The position numbers and the translations under genes were made by a program. The notes under the pieces are model-generated. The model was given only the letters and a program-made list of their open reading frames with translations, ran no database searches and was not told where the DNA came from. From NCBI GenBank assembly GCA_002323775.1, contig DCPV01000192.1:1-6396 (forward strand): a stretch of DNA of 6,396 nucleotides. The letters run 5' to 3'. The stretch comes from Firmicutes bacterium UBA1535 (lineage in GTDB: Bacteria > Bacillota > Clostridia > Tissierellales > Sedimentibacteraceae). Below, in pieces: positions 1 to 5,780 of the stretch (the stretch's first letter is position 1; the number at the start of each line of letters is the position of its first letter).

Positions 1-28
1 GAGACTGTATAAAGTTTCGTGTAAATGG
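1..28 (+). repeat. Left terminal inverted repeat of the IS256-family element
   Basis: The reverse complement of 1-28 aligns without gaps to 1493-1520 with 22 matches in 28. The strongest match is the inner block at 18-28 (CGTGTAAATGG). The first visible base is the outermost matching base, so one more repeat base could lie outside the window. Confidence 0.82.
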
Positions 29-50
29 TAATACTAACCATAAAAGGGAT

Positions 51-56
51 AAGGAG
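51..56 (+). promoter_or_regulatory. Ribosome binding site of the transposase
   Basis: AAGGAG lies 8 bases before the ATG at 65, an ideal spacing. It fixes the start codon of the transposase, since no other in-frame ATG nearby has such a site. Confidence 0.85.
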
Positions 57-64
57 AAATTACC

Positions 65-1297
65 ATGAAACATGAAACTTTTTTACATGAGGAAAAGACA
101 CAAGAATTAGCAAAATATTTAGCAAAGAATTGTGAGAACGTAAGTGATGTACAAAATCTATTAAAAGAACTTTTCAAAGGAACACTTGAAGAGATGCTTG
201 AATCCGAGATGGATGAACATTTAGGATATGATAAACATTCATCAGAAGGAATAGGCAGCGGAAACAGTCGCAATGGTTACAATAAGAAAACCATACAAAG
301 CGAATACGGGGAAATACCAGTTAATATACCTAGAGATAGAAATGGAGAATTTTCTCCAAAAGTAATAGGTAAATATCAGACTAAAACTGATGATTTAGAG
401 AATCGCATAATTTCAATGTATGCAAAAGGAATGAGCAACAGAGATATTGAAGATCATTTAAAGGATATCTATGGTATAGAAGCGTCAGCAAGCTTAATTA
501 GTCGTATTACAGACAAGATACTTCCAGCAGTGATGGAGTGGCAATCAAGACCACTAGATGCAATTTATCCTATTGTATTTTTAGATGGGATTGTATTTAA
601 AGTTCGTAAAGATAGCCGAATTATCAATAAGTGTATTTATTCTGTTTTAGGAATTGATATGGAAGGTAAGAAAGATATCTTAGGAATATGGATAAGTGAA
701 AATGAAAGTGCGAGCTTCTGGGCAAGTGTCTGTAATGATTTGAAAAATAGAGGAGTAAAAGATATTTTAATAGTTTGCAGAGATAATCTTTCAGGATTTT
801 CATCAGCAATTGCAGCAACTTTCCCAAGAACAGAGCAACAACTTTGCATAATTCACCAGATAAGAAATTCAACTAAATATGTATCATATAAGGATTTAAA
901 GCCGCTTATGGCTGATCTAAAGCTTATCTATGGTGCACCAAGTCTTGATGATGCTGAATATAGATTAGAGGAATTTGCTGAAAAGTGGGATTTAAAATAC
1001 CCTCAGATTTCAAAATCATGGAGAGAAAATTGGACTGAACTATCGACATACTTCAAGTATCCACAGGAAGTAAGAACGCTAATATATACTACAAATGCTG
1101 TAGAGGGTTTCCATAGAATGTTAAGAAAATACACAAAAACAAAGACTATTTATCCTACAGATGAAGCAGTAAGAAAATCTGTATATCTTTCTATCCAAGA
1201 GATTACAAAGAAATGGAGTATGCCAATACGAAATTGGGGAACAATAATAGGGCAGTTAATGATATTCTTTGAGGATAGATTTAATAACGTGGCATAG
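65..1297 (+). CDS. IS256-family (mutator-type) DDE transposase
   Basis: This 410-residue transposase catalyses copy-out/paste-in type movement of the flanking element. The catalytic triad is visible: D174 in the FLDG motif, D240 in VCRDNLSGF, and E347 in TTNAVEGFHRMLRK. A CxxH motif (C261, H264) sits between the second D and the E, as in other family members. The D-to-E spacing of 107 residues matches IS256-type enzymes. The N-terminal part (about 25-160) includes the DEHLGYDKH segment and the SNSRNGY-like stretch typical of the family, followed by a helix-turn-helix-like region around 118-150. The length is normal and no frameshift or internal stop is present, so it is probably active. It starts at the ATG at 65 behind a good ribosome binding site. 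It is the only gene in the element and is convergent with the SPFH operon. Confidence 0.96.
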   Translation: MKHETFLHEEKTQELAKYLAKNCENVSDVQNLLKELFKGTLEEMLESEMDEHLGYDKHSSEGIGSGNSRNGYNKKTIQSEYGEIPVNIPRDRNGEFSPKVIGKYQTKTDDLENRIISMYAKGMSNRDIEDHLKDIYGIEASASLISRITDKILPAVMEWQSRPLDAIYPIVFLDGIVFKVRKDSRIINKCIYSVLGIDMEGKKDILGIWISENESASFWASVCNDLKNRGVKDILIVCRDNLSGFSSAIAATFPRTEQQLCIIHQIRNSTKYVSYKDLKPLMADLKLIYGAPSLDDAEYRLEEFAEKWDLKYPQISKSWRENWTELSTYFKYPQEVRTLIYTTNAVEGFHRMLRKYTKTKTIYPTDEAVRKSVYLSIQEITKKWSMPIRNWGTIIGQLMIFFEDRFNNVA

Positions 1298-1299
1298 AA

Positions 1300-1316
1300 A
1301 CGGGACTCTGTCCCGT
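1300..1316 (+). repeat. Short hairpin just after the transposase stop
   Basis: ACGGGA (1300-1305) and TCCCGT (1311-1316) pair perfectly around a five-base CTCTG loop, starting three bases after the TAG stop. No T-run follows, so it does not look like a standard intrinsic terminator. It may protect the mRNA 3' side or be the first element of the folded region that follows. Confidence 0.6.
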
Positions 1317-1321
1317 ACCCT

Positions 1322-1428
1322 GAGGTTTATTACGCTTGGCTTTAACGGTGATAAAAAAGAAAATTGGGTAATCAATTATTAATCACCCAATCACCGTATA
1401 AAGCATAGCAAGCGTTAGGTCGCACCTC
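1322..1428 (+). other. Long imperfect hairpin in the non-coding 3' part of the IS
   Basis: No ORF occupies 1298-1492. A nested series of perfect pairings can form one long arm: 1322-1326 with 1424-1428 (5 bp), 1332-1338 with 1409-1415 (7 bp), 1339-1344 with 1399-1404 (6 bp), 1345-1350 with 1392-1397 (6 bp) and 1363-1369 with 1385-1391 (7 bp). That is 31 pairs with a small bulge and an A-rich internal loop, closing on a 15-base loop. A competing fold is possible: 1402-1407 with 1444-1449, 1408-1411 with 1433-1436 and 1417-1420 with 1424-1427. Whether this acts as RNA, a DNA structure or a decayed inserted palindrome cannot be told from the sequence. No known RNA family is claimed. Confidence 0.5.
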
Positions 1429-1492
1429 TGCGTTGCCTTTATTTATGCTATATCTTTAGTATTTACATTTGTAAATTTTTTAAACTGAAAAT

Positions 1493-1520
1493 CCATTTAC
1501 ACGTAATTTGTTACACTCCC
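1493..1520 (-). repeat. Right terminal inverted repeat of the IS256-family element
   Basis: It matches the reverse complement of 1-28 at 22 of 28 positions, ending in ACTCCC against the left GAGACT-type tip. The downstream flank begins CGGATTTAG, which would be one copy of a target duplication. The other copy would lie before base 1, outside the window. Confidence 0.82.
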
Positions 1521-1575
1521 CGGATTTAGTCTGACTCTTGATGAAGTTGGGAGTAGTTTGGATGTTGAATAATTA

Positions 1576-1621
1576 AAAATGGGCTGTTGCAGAATTTTTT
1601 TGTTTTGCGACAGCCCATTTT
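1576..1621 (-). terminator. Strong intrinsic terminator of the SPFH operon
   Basis: Bases 1576-1587 pair perfectly with 1610-1621 (12 bp, including the GGGCTGT/ACAGCCC core). The stem continues inward through 1588-1594 with 1603-1609, including two G-T wobbles, for about 19 pairs. On the minus strand it starts immediately after the TAG stop (1622-1624) of the zinc-ribbon gene, and the arm is followed by TTTTTAATTATT. The upper arm ends in T residues on the plus strand too, so it may also block readthrough coming out of the IS. Confidence 0.88.
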
Positions 1622-2995
1622 CTATATTGAATTTGTCATAATAAGATTCACGACATCTGTTAAAGTTAGTTCTGAGTTTATAACTTGCTGTTTATTTGTA
1701 CCTCTTGATTCCAAGCTCAAATCTATATTTGCCTCTAAGATTTCTTTTCTAAGCTTTTCTACTTCACTATCAAATTGATATTTAATACCAAAATTTGAAC
1801 ATCTCAAAGCAAAAAACATATCTGAAATTTTATCTTTATCATAATTAAGGTATTTTTTACAATTCTCTATGATAATTTCTATTTCTGAAATTTGATTCTT
1901 AATTTTATTAAGTTGTTTATCAAGAGCATTAATGTTATTTTTATATTGATTTGTAATTTCTTCTTTTTGTCTTTCAATATTTTCTATTTTAACTTTTATT
2001 TCATATGCTTCTGCATTTTTCTTTTTCTTTGATTTTATATAAGAAATCAATGTAGCAATGCTACCAAAAAGTGTAATGACTATTCCAAAAGCTAATGTCG
2101 TTTCATTTTTAAAAAAGAATAACATAGTTCCAACGGTAAGAATGGAGACAGAAAAAGGAAAAATAATTTTACTACCAATAAAGCCCATAATTATCATTGT
2201 AATTGAAAAATCAAGACGCATTTCTGTTCCAATAGATTCAATAAAGGATGAATATGCTGCCAAAGTTAGTATAGCTCCAAAAAATATTCTTATGAAGTTA
2301 AGTACTTTATTTTTAGTATTACCATTAAAAGGCTTAAAAATCCTAGTAGCTCCGTTTTTATCTATTATCTTAATACGTTTAAGGGGATTGATATTTCTAA
2401 TATCCCTGTCTTTAATCATTATTTCGTTATGATAATCATCACTTTGACTTTCTTTATCCTGCTCAATTTGTGCCATATTAAAATTAAATTCTTTAATTTT
2501 TTTATTTAAGTCATCAATAATACCATTAAACTTGACAATTTCATTTTCTGAATCAACATTAGAAATTTTTCTGGCATATATTTCAAATTCAGATCTATGA
2601 ATAGAGAAGTCTTTCTCATGAGCTAATTGCTTTACATTATTGAACCATTTATTTATATTAGTTTGGTCTTTTTTTATTATTTCAAATCCTTTAGTTTCAC
2701 AAACAATTAAGCCCCACCAACCTCTGTAATCTTCAGGATATTCTTTAGTTATACGGTTAAAAACTTCCTGTGCAGAAGAATAATCGCCAAGCTCTAAATA
2801 TGTATTGCTATTTTGAATTAAGCGCTCAAGAGATGCTGCTGCCACGTTATCTGCAATATTTTTTAGGTTTGCTCTTTGCTCCTCTCTAGTTTCTGATACT
2901 TTTACACTGTTTCCACAGTAGCTACATATACCATAGGTTTTATCAGGTGATAATTCAACATCGCCACCACACATCTTGCACTTTAAGACTAACAT
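1622..2995 (-). CDS. Zinc-ribbon, TPR-like, multi-pass membrane protein (YdjG-like)
   Basis: This 457-residue protein is the last gene of the SPFH operon. In order it shows a zinc ribbon (C6-x2-C9 ... C24-x2-C27, with MCGG and YCGN knuckles), a TPR-like helical pair at about 62-98 (YLELGDYSSAQEVFNRITKEYP), a charged coiled region at about 150-200, four hydrophobic segments at about 231-253, 264-281, 282-296 and 300-319, and a Lys/Glu-rich coiled coil at about 325-380. No signal peptide precedes the zinc ribbon, so both termini are probably cytoplasmic. The ATG at 2995 follows AAAGGAGA at a spacing of about 7. A zinc-ribbon membrane protein beside an SPFH gene recalls B. subtilis YdjG. I infer a membrane anchor or adaptor for the SPFH protein. 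The family assignment rests on architecture, not on an alignment, and no enzymatic motif was seen. Confidence 0.85.
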   Translation of the reverse strand: MLVLKCKMCGGDVELSPDKTYGICSYCGNSVKVSETREEQRANLKNIADNVAAASLERLIQNSNTYLELGDYSSAQEVFNRITKEYPEDYRGWWGLIVCETKGFEIIKKDQTNINKWFNNVKQLAHEKDFSIHRSEFEIYARKISNVDSENEIVKFNGIIDDLNKKIKEFNFNMAQIEQDKESQSDDYHNEIMIKDRDIRNINPLKRIKIIDKNGATRIFKPFNGNTKNKVLNFIRIFFGAILTLAAYSSFIESIGTEMRLDFSITMIIMGFIGSKIIFPFSVSILTVGTMLFFFKNETTLAFGIVITLFGSIATLISYIKSKKKKNAEAYEIKVKIENIERQKEEITNQYKNNINALDKQLNKIKNQISEIEIIIENCKKYLNYDKDKISDMFFALRCSNFGIKYQFDSEVEKLRKEILEANIDLSLESRGTNKQQVINSELTLTDVVNLIMTNSI

Positions 2996-3038
2996 GTTTC
3001 ATTCTCCTTTGCAGTCGATTTTATTATGGAATTATATA

Positions 3039-3728
3039 TTATTTTAACACTTTGCACTTTTGATTCCTCTCAGAAAACAAGTGTTGCAACTCATTACACA
3101 AAGCTTTTATAGAATAAGTGTTAGCTTCTTTAACTGCTTCTGTAAGAACAACTACTTTAGTTTTGATTTCATCTTCAATTGTTGCAAGCTGTGAGCTACT
3201 TATTGGATCACTATATTGTACTTCTTTAGCTAGCTCTTTAAGAAGACTTTTTGCGGATTCATCAGAGGTTTTATCAATTAAAACTTCGATATCAGATTGT
3301 AAAGACTTAATATAAAAAACCTTTTTCTTAATTTTCTCATCAATACGCTCAATTTCTTCTTTACTAATATTCACAACTATCAAGCCAATCAGACAAGCAC
3401 TCAACAAAATTACATTTATAATAATCCCGTATTGGAATGGAATAAATTGTGACATCATCTCTAAAAATCCAAATACTAATTGAGCAATTAAATAAGGCCA
3501 TACTACAAATATAAGCGGCAATCCATAGAATTTACTCTTTAAGCTTTCACGACTGAGCGAATAAAAAGCAACTCCTGCTGTTAGCAGTATTGATAACATA
3601 GAAAAAATGTAGCCAACCCAAAAACCAGAGTGTTTGTTGAATGGCAGCATAAATGCTATTACATTAAAAACAACAAATATAACTAACACTGCGATAAAAG
3701 ACATCATTTTATTTCTTGTAAATTTCAT
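3039..3728 (-). CDS. Four-helix membrane protein with cytoplasmic helical tail (YdjH-like position)
   Basis: This 229-residue protein is the middle gene of the SPFH operon. Four hydrophobic segments are clear at about 9-29, 36-57, 68-90 and 100-121. They are followed by a soluble, charged C-terminal half (122-229) rich in Glu and Lys, predicted to be helical or coiled coil. The positive N-terminus (MKFTRNK) suggests that both ends are cytoplasmic. It begins 12 bases after the SPFH gene; its site AGGAGGG (3736-3742) overlaps that gene's stop codon, indicating translational coupling. Another 43 bases separate it from the zinc-ribbon gene. I do not recognise a named domain. By context it is a candidate membrane partner of the SPFH protein, in the place YdjH holds in Bacillus. 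That equivalence is inference. Confidence 0.85.
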   Translation of the reverse strand: MKFTRNKMMSFIAVLVIFVVFNVIAFMLPFNKHSGFWVGYIFSMLSILLTAGVAFYSLSRESLKSKFYGLPLIFVVWPYLIAQLVFGFLEMMSQFIPFQYGIIINVILLSACLIGLIVVNISKEEIERIDEKIKKKVFYIKSLQSDIEVLIDKTSDESAKSLLKELAKEVQYSDPISSSQLATIEDEIKTKVVVLTEAVKEANTYSIKALCNELQHLFSERNQKCKVLK

Positions 3729-3735
3729 GCTTATA

Positions 3736-3742
3736 CCCTCCT
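3736..3742 (-). promoter_or_regulatory. Ribosome binding site overlapping the SPFH stop codon
   Basis: AGGAGGG on the minus strand lies 7 bases before the ATG at 3728. Its first bases overlap the TAG stop (3741-3743) of the SPFH gene. This arrangement typically couples translation of two genes whose products work together. Confidence 0.85.
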
Positions 3743-4862
3743 ATATGCTGTTAAGTATTTCTTGCATCTTAGCTTCATACTTTTCATCTGGAATTTTACC
3801 TTTTAATAACTCTAATTTTTTCAATCGCTGTTCAAAATCTTCAATATTACCAACTTCATTAGATTCAGTGGCAGTTGAAGTAGGGTTTATAGCATCAGCA
3901 GTAATTCCGGCAACTACTGCTCCCATACCACCAGCAACTCCACCCATCATACCAAGACCAATTCCGGCACTTGAGAAATTACCTATCCCTTCATTTTGAG
4001 CGACCTTTTCAGCGACATCATAAGAACGCTCGTGTTGGTATGTATAGCCTTCTTGCGCTCGTTTTTGAGCTATTGCAGCAGATTCTATAACCATTTTTTG
4101 TGCATCCGTCTGTTGGTCAATAATTTCAACCTTTTGTCTAAGCTGTGCATCTGCAACATCAGTATATTGACGGATATGTATATCCTTAAAGGATTCATAA
4201 GCTTTATCACCGTCAGGTTTTACAACAGTTGTTACAAAAAATCGCTCAAGTGAAATTCCATAATCCTTAAAATCAGGAATAAGCTGCTTATGTAAGGCAT
4301 CTGAAAGCTCACCCATATGTGAATCAACTTCAAATATACCAAATTGACCATTTTGCATAGTTTTAGCAAGATATGGCTTTACTCTTGCCATAAGAAAAGC
4401 ACGAAACATTTGTACAAGCTCTGTTTGGCCCAAAGTCTTCTCTGTACCTACAAGCTTAACAAGAAGCTTTCTCGAATTTTCTACTCTAAGAGACATTTCA
4501 CCTGAAGCTCCTATTTTTAAAGGAAATTTATATGTTGGCTCTATATACTGAACTTGACTGTCTGTTCCCCATTTTATTGACATTTGTTCGGTTTTATTAA
4601 TAAAGTAAACCTCACAATGAAATGGCGTCTTATCATTTGTAGGTTTATTTAAGAATTTTCTAATTAAGGGAATGTTTTGTGTTTCAAGAGTATGTCGTCC
4701 AGGACCAAATAAATCTAATGCTTGTCCATTCATAAAAAATACAGCTTCTTGTGATTCATGAACAATTAGCTGAGTTCCAGTGTTAAAATCTGTTTCTTTT
4801 GCTTTCCATACAAAAGTGCTGTTATCACCTTCATACTGAATAATTTGAACTAAATCTGCCAT
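3741..4862 (-). CDS. SPFH-domain protein with SHOCT-like C-terminus (YdjI-like)
   Basis: This 373-residue protein is the first gene of the operon. Residues about 25-215 read as an SPFH (stomatin/prohibitin/flotillin) domain of the cytoplasmic 'virion core protein' subtype: an early beta-rich part (LIVHESQEAVFFMNGQ, LFGPGRHTLET, IPLIRKFLNKP), then YGISLERFFVTTV. An Ala/Gln/Lys-rich helical region follows (about 230-290). Next comes a glycine-rich stretch (292-320) and a short tail at 340-373 (FEQRLKKLELLKGKIPDEKYEAKMQEIL) with the spacing of a SHOCT oligomerisation domain. There is no N-terminal signal or obvious transmembrane helix, so membrane contact probably depends on the two partner membrane proteins. 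AAGGAGG sits 4 bases before the ATG. In B. subtilis the related YdjI links PspA to the membrane. I infer an oligomeric scaffold at the membrane. Confidence 0.92.
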   Translation of the reverse strand: MADLVQIIQYEGDNSTFVWKAKETDFNTGTQLIVHESQEAVFFMNGQALDLFGPGRHTLETQNIPLIRKFLNKPTNDKTPFHCEVYFINKTEQMSIKWGTDSQVQYIEPTYKFPLKIGASGEMSLRVENSRKLLVKLVGTEKTLGQTELVQMFRAFLMARVKPYLAKTMQNGQFGIFEVDSHMGELSDALHKQLIPDFKDYGISLERFFVTTVVKPDGDKAYESFKDIHIRQYTDVADAQLRQKVEIIDQQTDAQKMVIESAAIAQKRAQEGYTYQHERSYDVAEKVAQNEGIGNFSSAGIGLGMMGGVAGGMGAVVAGITADAINPTSTATESNEVGNIEDFEQRLKKLELLKGKIPDEKYEAKMQEILNSI

Positions 4863-4866
4863 TTTT

Positions 4867-4873
4867 CCTCCTT
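4867..4873 (-). promoter_or_regulatory. Ribosome binding site of the SPFH gene
   Basis: A perfect AAGGAGG on the minus strand lies 4 bases upstream of the ATG at 4862. It selects this start and suggests high translation of the operon's first gene. Confidence 0.88.
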
Positions 4874-4875
4874 AA

Positions 4876-4934
4876 AAATATATGGTGTTTTTAAAAACTT
4901 TATTACTTAGATAATACTATATTACCATATATTT
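4876..4934. promoter_or_regulatory. 11-bp perfect inverted repeat bracketing the promoter, possible operator
   Basis: AAATATATGGT at 4876-4886 is the exact reverse complement of ACCATATATTT at 4924-4934. One arm lies in the -35/-10 spacer and overlaps the edge of the -35 box. The other lies in the leader just upstream of the ribosome binding site. The expected transcription start (around 4904) falls between them, so both arms cannot be on the same transcript, and a DNA-binding role (a dimer or a small loop, about 48 bp centre to centre) is more likely than an RNA hairpin. A 12-bp palindrome (GTTTTTAAAAAC, 4887-4898) lies between the arms. Confidence 0.45.
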
Positions 4935-4939
4935 GTAAA
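4911..4939 (-). promoter_or_regulatory. Sigma-A-type promoter of the SPFH operon
   Basis: On the minus strand TTTACA (4934-4939) and TATTAT (4911-4916) are separated by exactly 17 bases. Each matches the consensus at five of six positions. This predicts a transcript start near 4904 and a leader of about 40 bases before the SPFH start codon. It is the only convincing promoter upstream of the three genes. Confidence 0.7.
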
Positions 4940-5038
4940 GTTATTTATGCTTGGGCCTATTGTTAATTTCATACTTTGACATACGTTCAATTTGAATTAT
5001 TTATTTTAGTTCTGGAGTTATGAAGGATAAAAGCAATC

Positions 5039-5066
5039 AACCATAATGCAAAAGCAATATATGGTT
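5039..5066 (-). terminator. Weak hairpin at the end of the phage-tail-like gene
   Basis: AACCATA (5039-5045) pairs with TATGGTT (5060-5066), with an inner TGC/GCA pairing around an AAAA loop. It overlaps the TAA stop of the 213-codon gene. The sequence after it on the minus strand is only moderately T-rich, so termination here is uncertain. Apart from this, the promoter and the inverted repeat, I see nothing supportable in 4940-5038. Confidence 0.3.
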
Positions 5067-5706
5067 ATTTTGGTATATCAGCGATAGCTTGATTTAGGCA
5101 TGATTTTAAATTGTTAAAATACCAAGCATATATCTTGTTGCCAGATTGTATTGTTTTTAATTCTTCTGCAAGTCCCCAAAATCCATCTAATGCACTAACT
5201 GCTTGTTTAAATATCCATGCGTAAAAAGGTTTATCTTTACTTATCCAATTTGAAGTAGTAGTAAATGGATGAGATGACAAACCTCTTGCAATTCTCATTT
5301 GATTTATTCTTTCACAAAAATCTAACCATTCAGCAGCAGTTAAATTAAAATTACCTTCGCTAGTTTTAGGAGTGTACCATTCCCAAGGGGATACTGGTGG
5401 AGCATAAGTGGTAAAAGTATCTCTATTACTATATATTACTTCCCACGGCGAATTCCTATAAACAGTACAATTAGCTGTATATATTGTACTTGGAGTTAAA
5501 TTTGTAAAATTAGCTACATATGAACTACTTGGAGTAGCACCGCCAGCAATTGTCCAAGTATGTGTTTGAATTCCCCCTCCTGCATTTATATAAATTGTTC
5601 TTGCATAAGATACGGTCGCTAAATCGTAAAAATCAGCTTGTCCGCTTTTATGTCCTGTTGCGTATGCTATAAAAGTTGCTATTATAATCACCTCGATTTT
5701 TCTCAT
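5065..5706 (-). CDS. Phage-tail-like protein with Fn3-like domain; start codon questionable
   Basis: The open frame is 213 codons from the ATG at 5706. Residues about 25-100 look like a fibronectin-III/Ig-type beta domain (YTANCTVY after the LTPSTIY motif, ending in DTFTTYAPP). A Pro/Trp-rich linker follows (101-113). The C-terminal domain (about 118-213) has the pattern NFNLTAAEWLDFCERINQMR, which resembles C-terminal parts of Clostridium phage tail or tail-fibre proteins. I cannot name the family. The ATG at 5706 has no ribosome binding site and sits at the tail of a terminator. A perfect site, GAGGTGAT, lies inside the frame and points at codon 9, an ATA followed by GCA ACT TTT (an expected M-A-T-F start). 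The gene may be a prophage remnant with a mutated start, or use ATA. It lies upstream of the SPFH operon, separated by about 200 bases. Confidence 0.6.
   Translation of the reverse strand: MRKIEVIIIATFIAYATGHKSGQADFYDLATVSYARTIYINAGGGIQTHTWTIAGGATPSSSYVANFTNLTPSTIYTANCTVYRNSPWEVIYSNRDTFTTYAPPVSPWEWYTPKTSEGNFNLTAAEWLDFCERINQMRIARGLSSHPFTTTSNWISKDKPFYAWIFKQAVSALDGFWGLAEELKTIQSGNKIYAWYFNNLKSCLNQAIADIPK
5687..5694 (-). promoter_or_regulatory. Strong ribosome binding site facing an ATA codon
   Basis: GAGGTGAT on the minus strand is complementary to the 3' end of 16S rRNA. Its GAGG core lies 8 bases before the ATA at 5682-5680. No ATG, GTG or TTG occurs in frame at proper spacing. This decides against the ATG at 5706 as the original start and suggests that the true start was or is codon 9. 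Confidence 0.6.
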
Positions 5707-5709
5707 TAA

Positions 5710-5733
5710 AAAAGCACTCGAAAGAGTGCTTTT
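5710..5733 (-). terminator. Intrinsic terminator with GAAA tetraloop
   Basis: AAAAGCACTC (5710-5719) and GAGTGCTTTT (5724-5733) pair over 10 perfect base pairs around a GAAA loop (plus strand reading). On the minus strand the arm runs into seven consecutive T. It lies about 48 bases after the stop of the small membrane protein and should end that transcript. It also separates that gene from the phage-tail-like gene, whose nominal ATG is immediately past the T-run. Confidence 0.88.
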
Positions 5734-5780
5734 AGTCTTACTGTATTATTTGCTTTTTAAATTCATCATAGTTTATTAAC

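Larger units (their letters stand above)
1..1520 (+). mobile_element. IS256-family insertion sequence, apparently complete
   Basis: Bases 1-28 and 1493-1520 form imperfect terminal inverted repeats: 22 of 28 positions match, including an 11-base perfect inner block (CCATTTACACG in the right copy). Between them lies one intact IS256-type DDE transposase and about 195 bases of non-coding, foldable DNA. The length of about 1.5 kb is slightly above the usual 1.3-1.5 kb for the family, because of that 3' segment. The left tip coincides with the window start, so the left flank and any 8-9 bp target duplication cannot be checked. The exact termini could shift by a base or two. The right end lies about 55 bases beyond the terminator of the SPFH operon, so the element has not interrupted that operon. 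Confidence 0.87.

Noticed and set aside
6..34. Transposase promoter within the left inverted repeat (TGTATA and TAATAC, 17 apart)
   Set aside because: Each box matches the consensus at only three of six positions.
624..872. Minus-strand ORFs of 70-82 codons inside the transposase
   Set aside because: They are antisense to an intact DDE transposase with all catalytic residues. No start signals were seen.
1515..1554. ACTCCC and GGGAGT inverted pair across the right IS junction
   Set aside because: Only 6 bp with a 28-base loop. One arm is the IS tip, so it is probably chance.
1587..1778. Plus-strand ORF of 63 codons at the operon end
   Set aside because: It starts inside the terminator hairpin and runs antisense to the zinc-ribbon gene. 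It has no ribosome binding site and a shadow-like composition.
2058..2432. Plus-strand ORF of 124 codons antisense to the zinc-ribbon gene
   Set aside because: It mirrors the hydrophobic segments of the real minus-strand gene and has no ribosome binding site. It is a shadow.
3634..3999. Plus-strand ORF of 121 codons spanning the SPFH/membrane gene junction
   Set aside because: It crosses the boundary of two well-supported minus-strand genes with coupled signals. No start site evidence was seen.
4941..4990. Possible sigma-W-like promoter (TGAAAT and CATA spaced by 16) upstream of the SPFH operon
   Set aside because: The CGTA core is not present and the match is weak in AT-rich DNA. The TTTACA/TATTAT pair is much better. 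Worth recalling only because the Bacillus counterpart is a sigma-W target.
4983..5064. Stop-flanked fragments after the tail-like gene, including a hydrophobic 25-codon run in the same frame after its TAA (PYIAFALWLIAF...)
   Set aside because: The run looks like a membrane protein end but has no start codon with a binding site and is very short in AT-rich DNA. It could be a decayed gene, but this cannot be supported.
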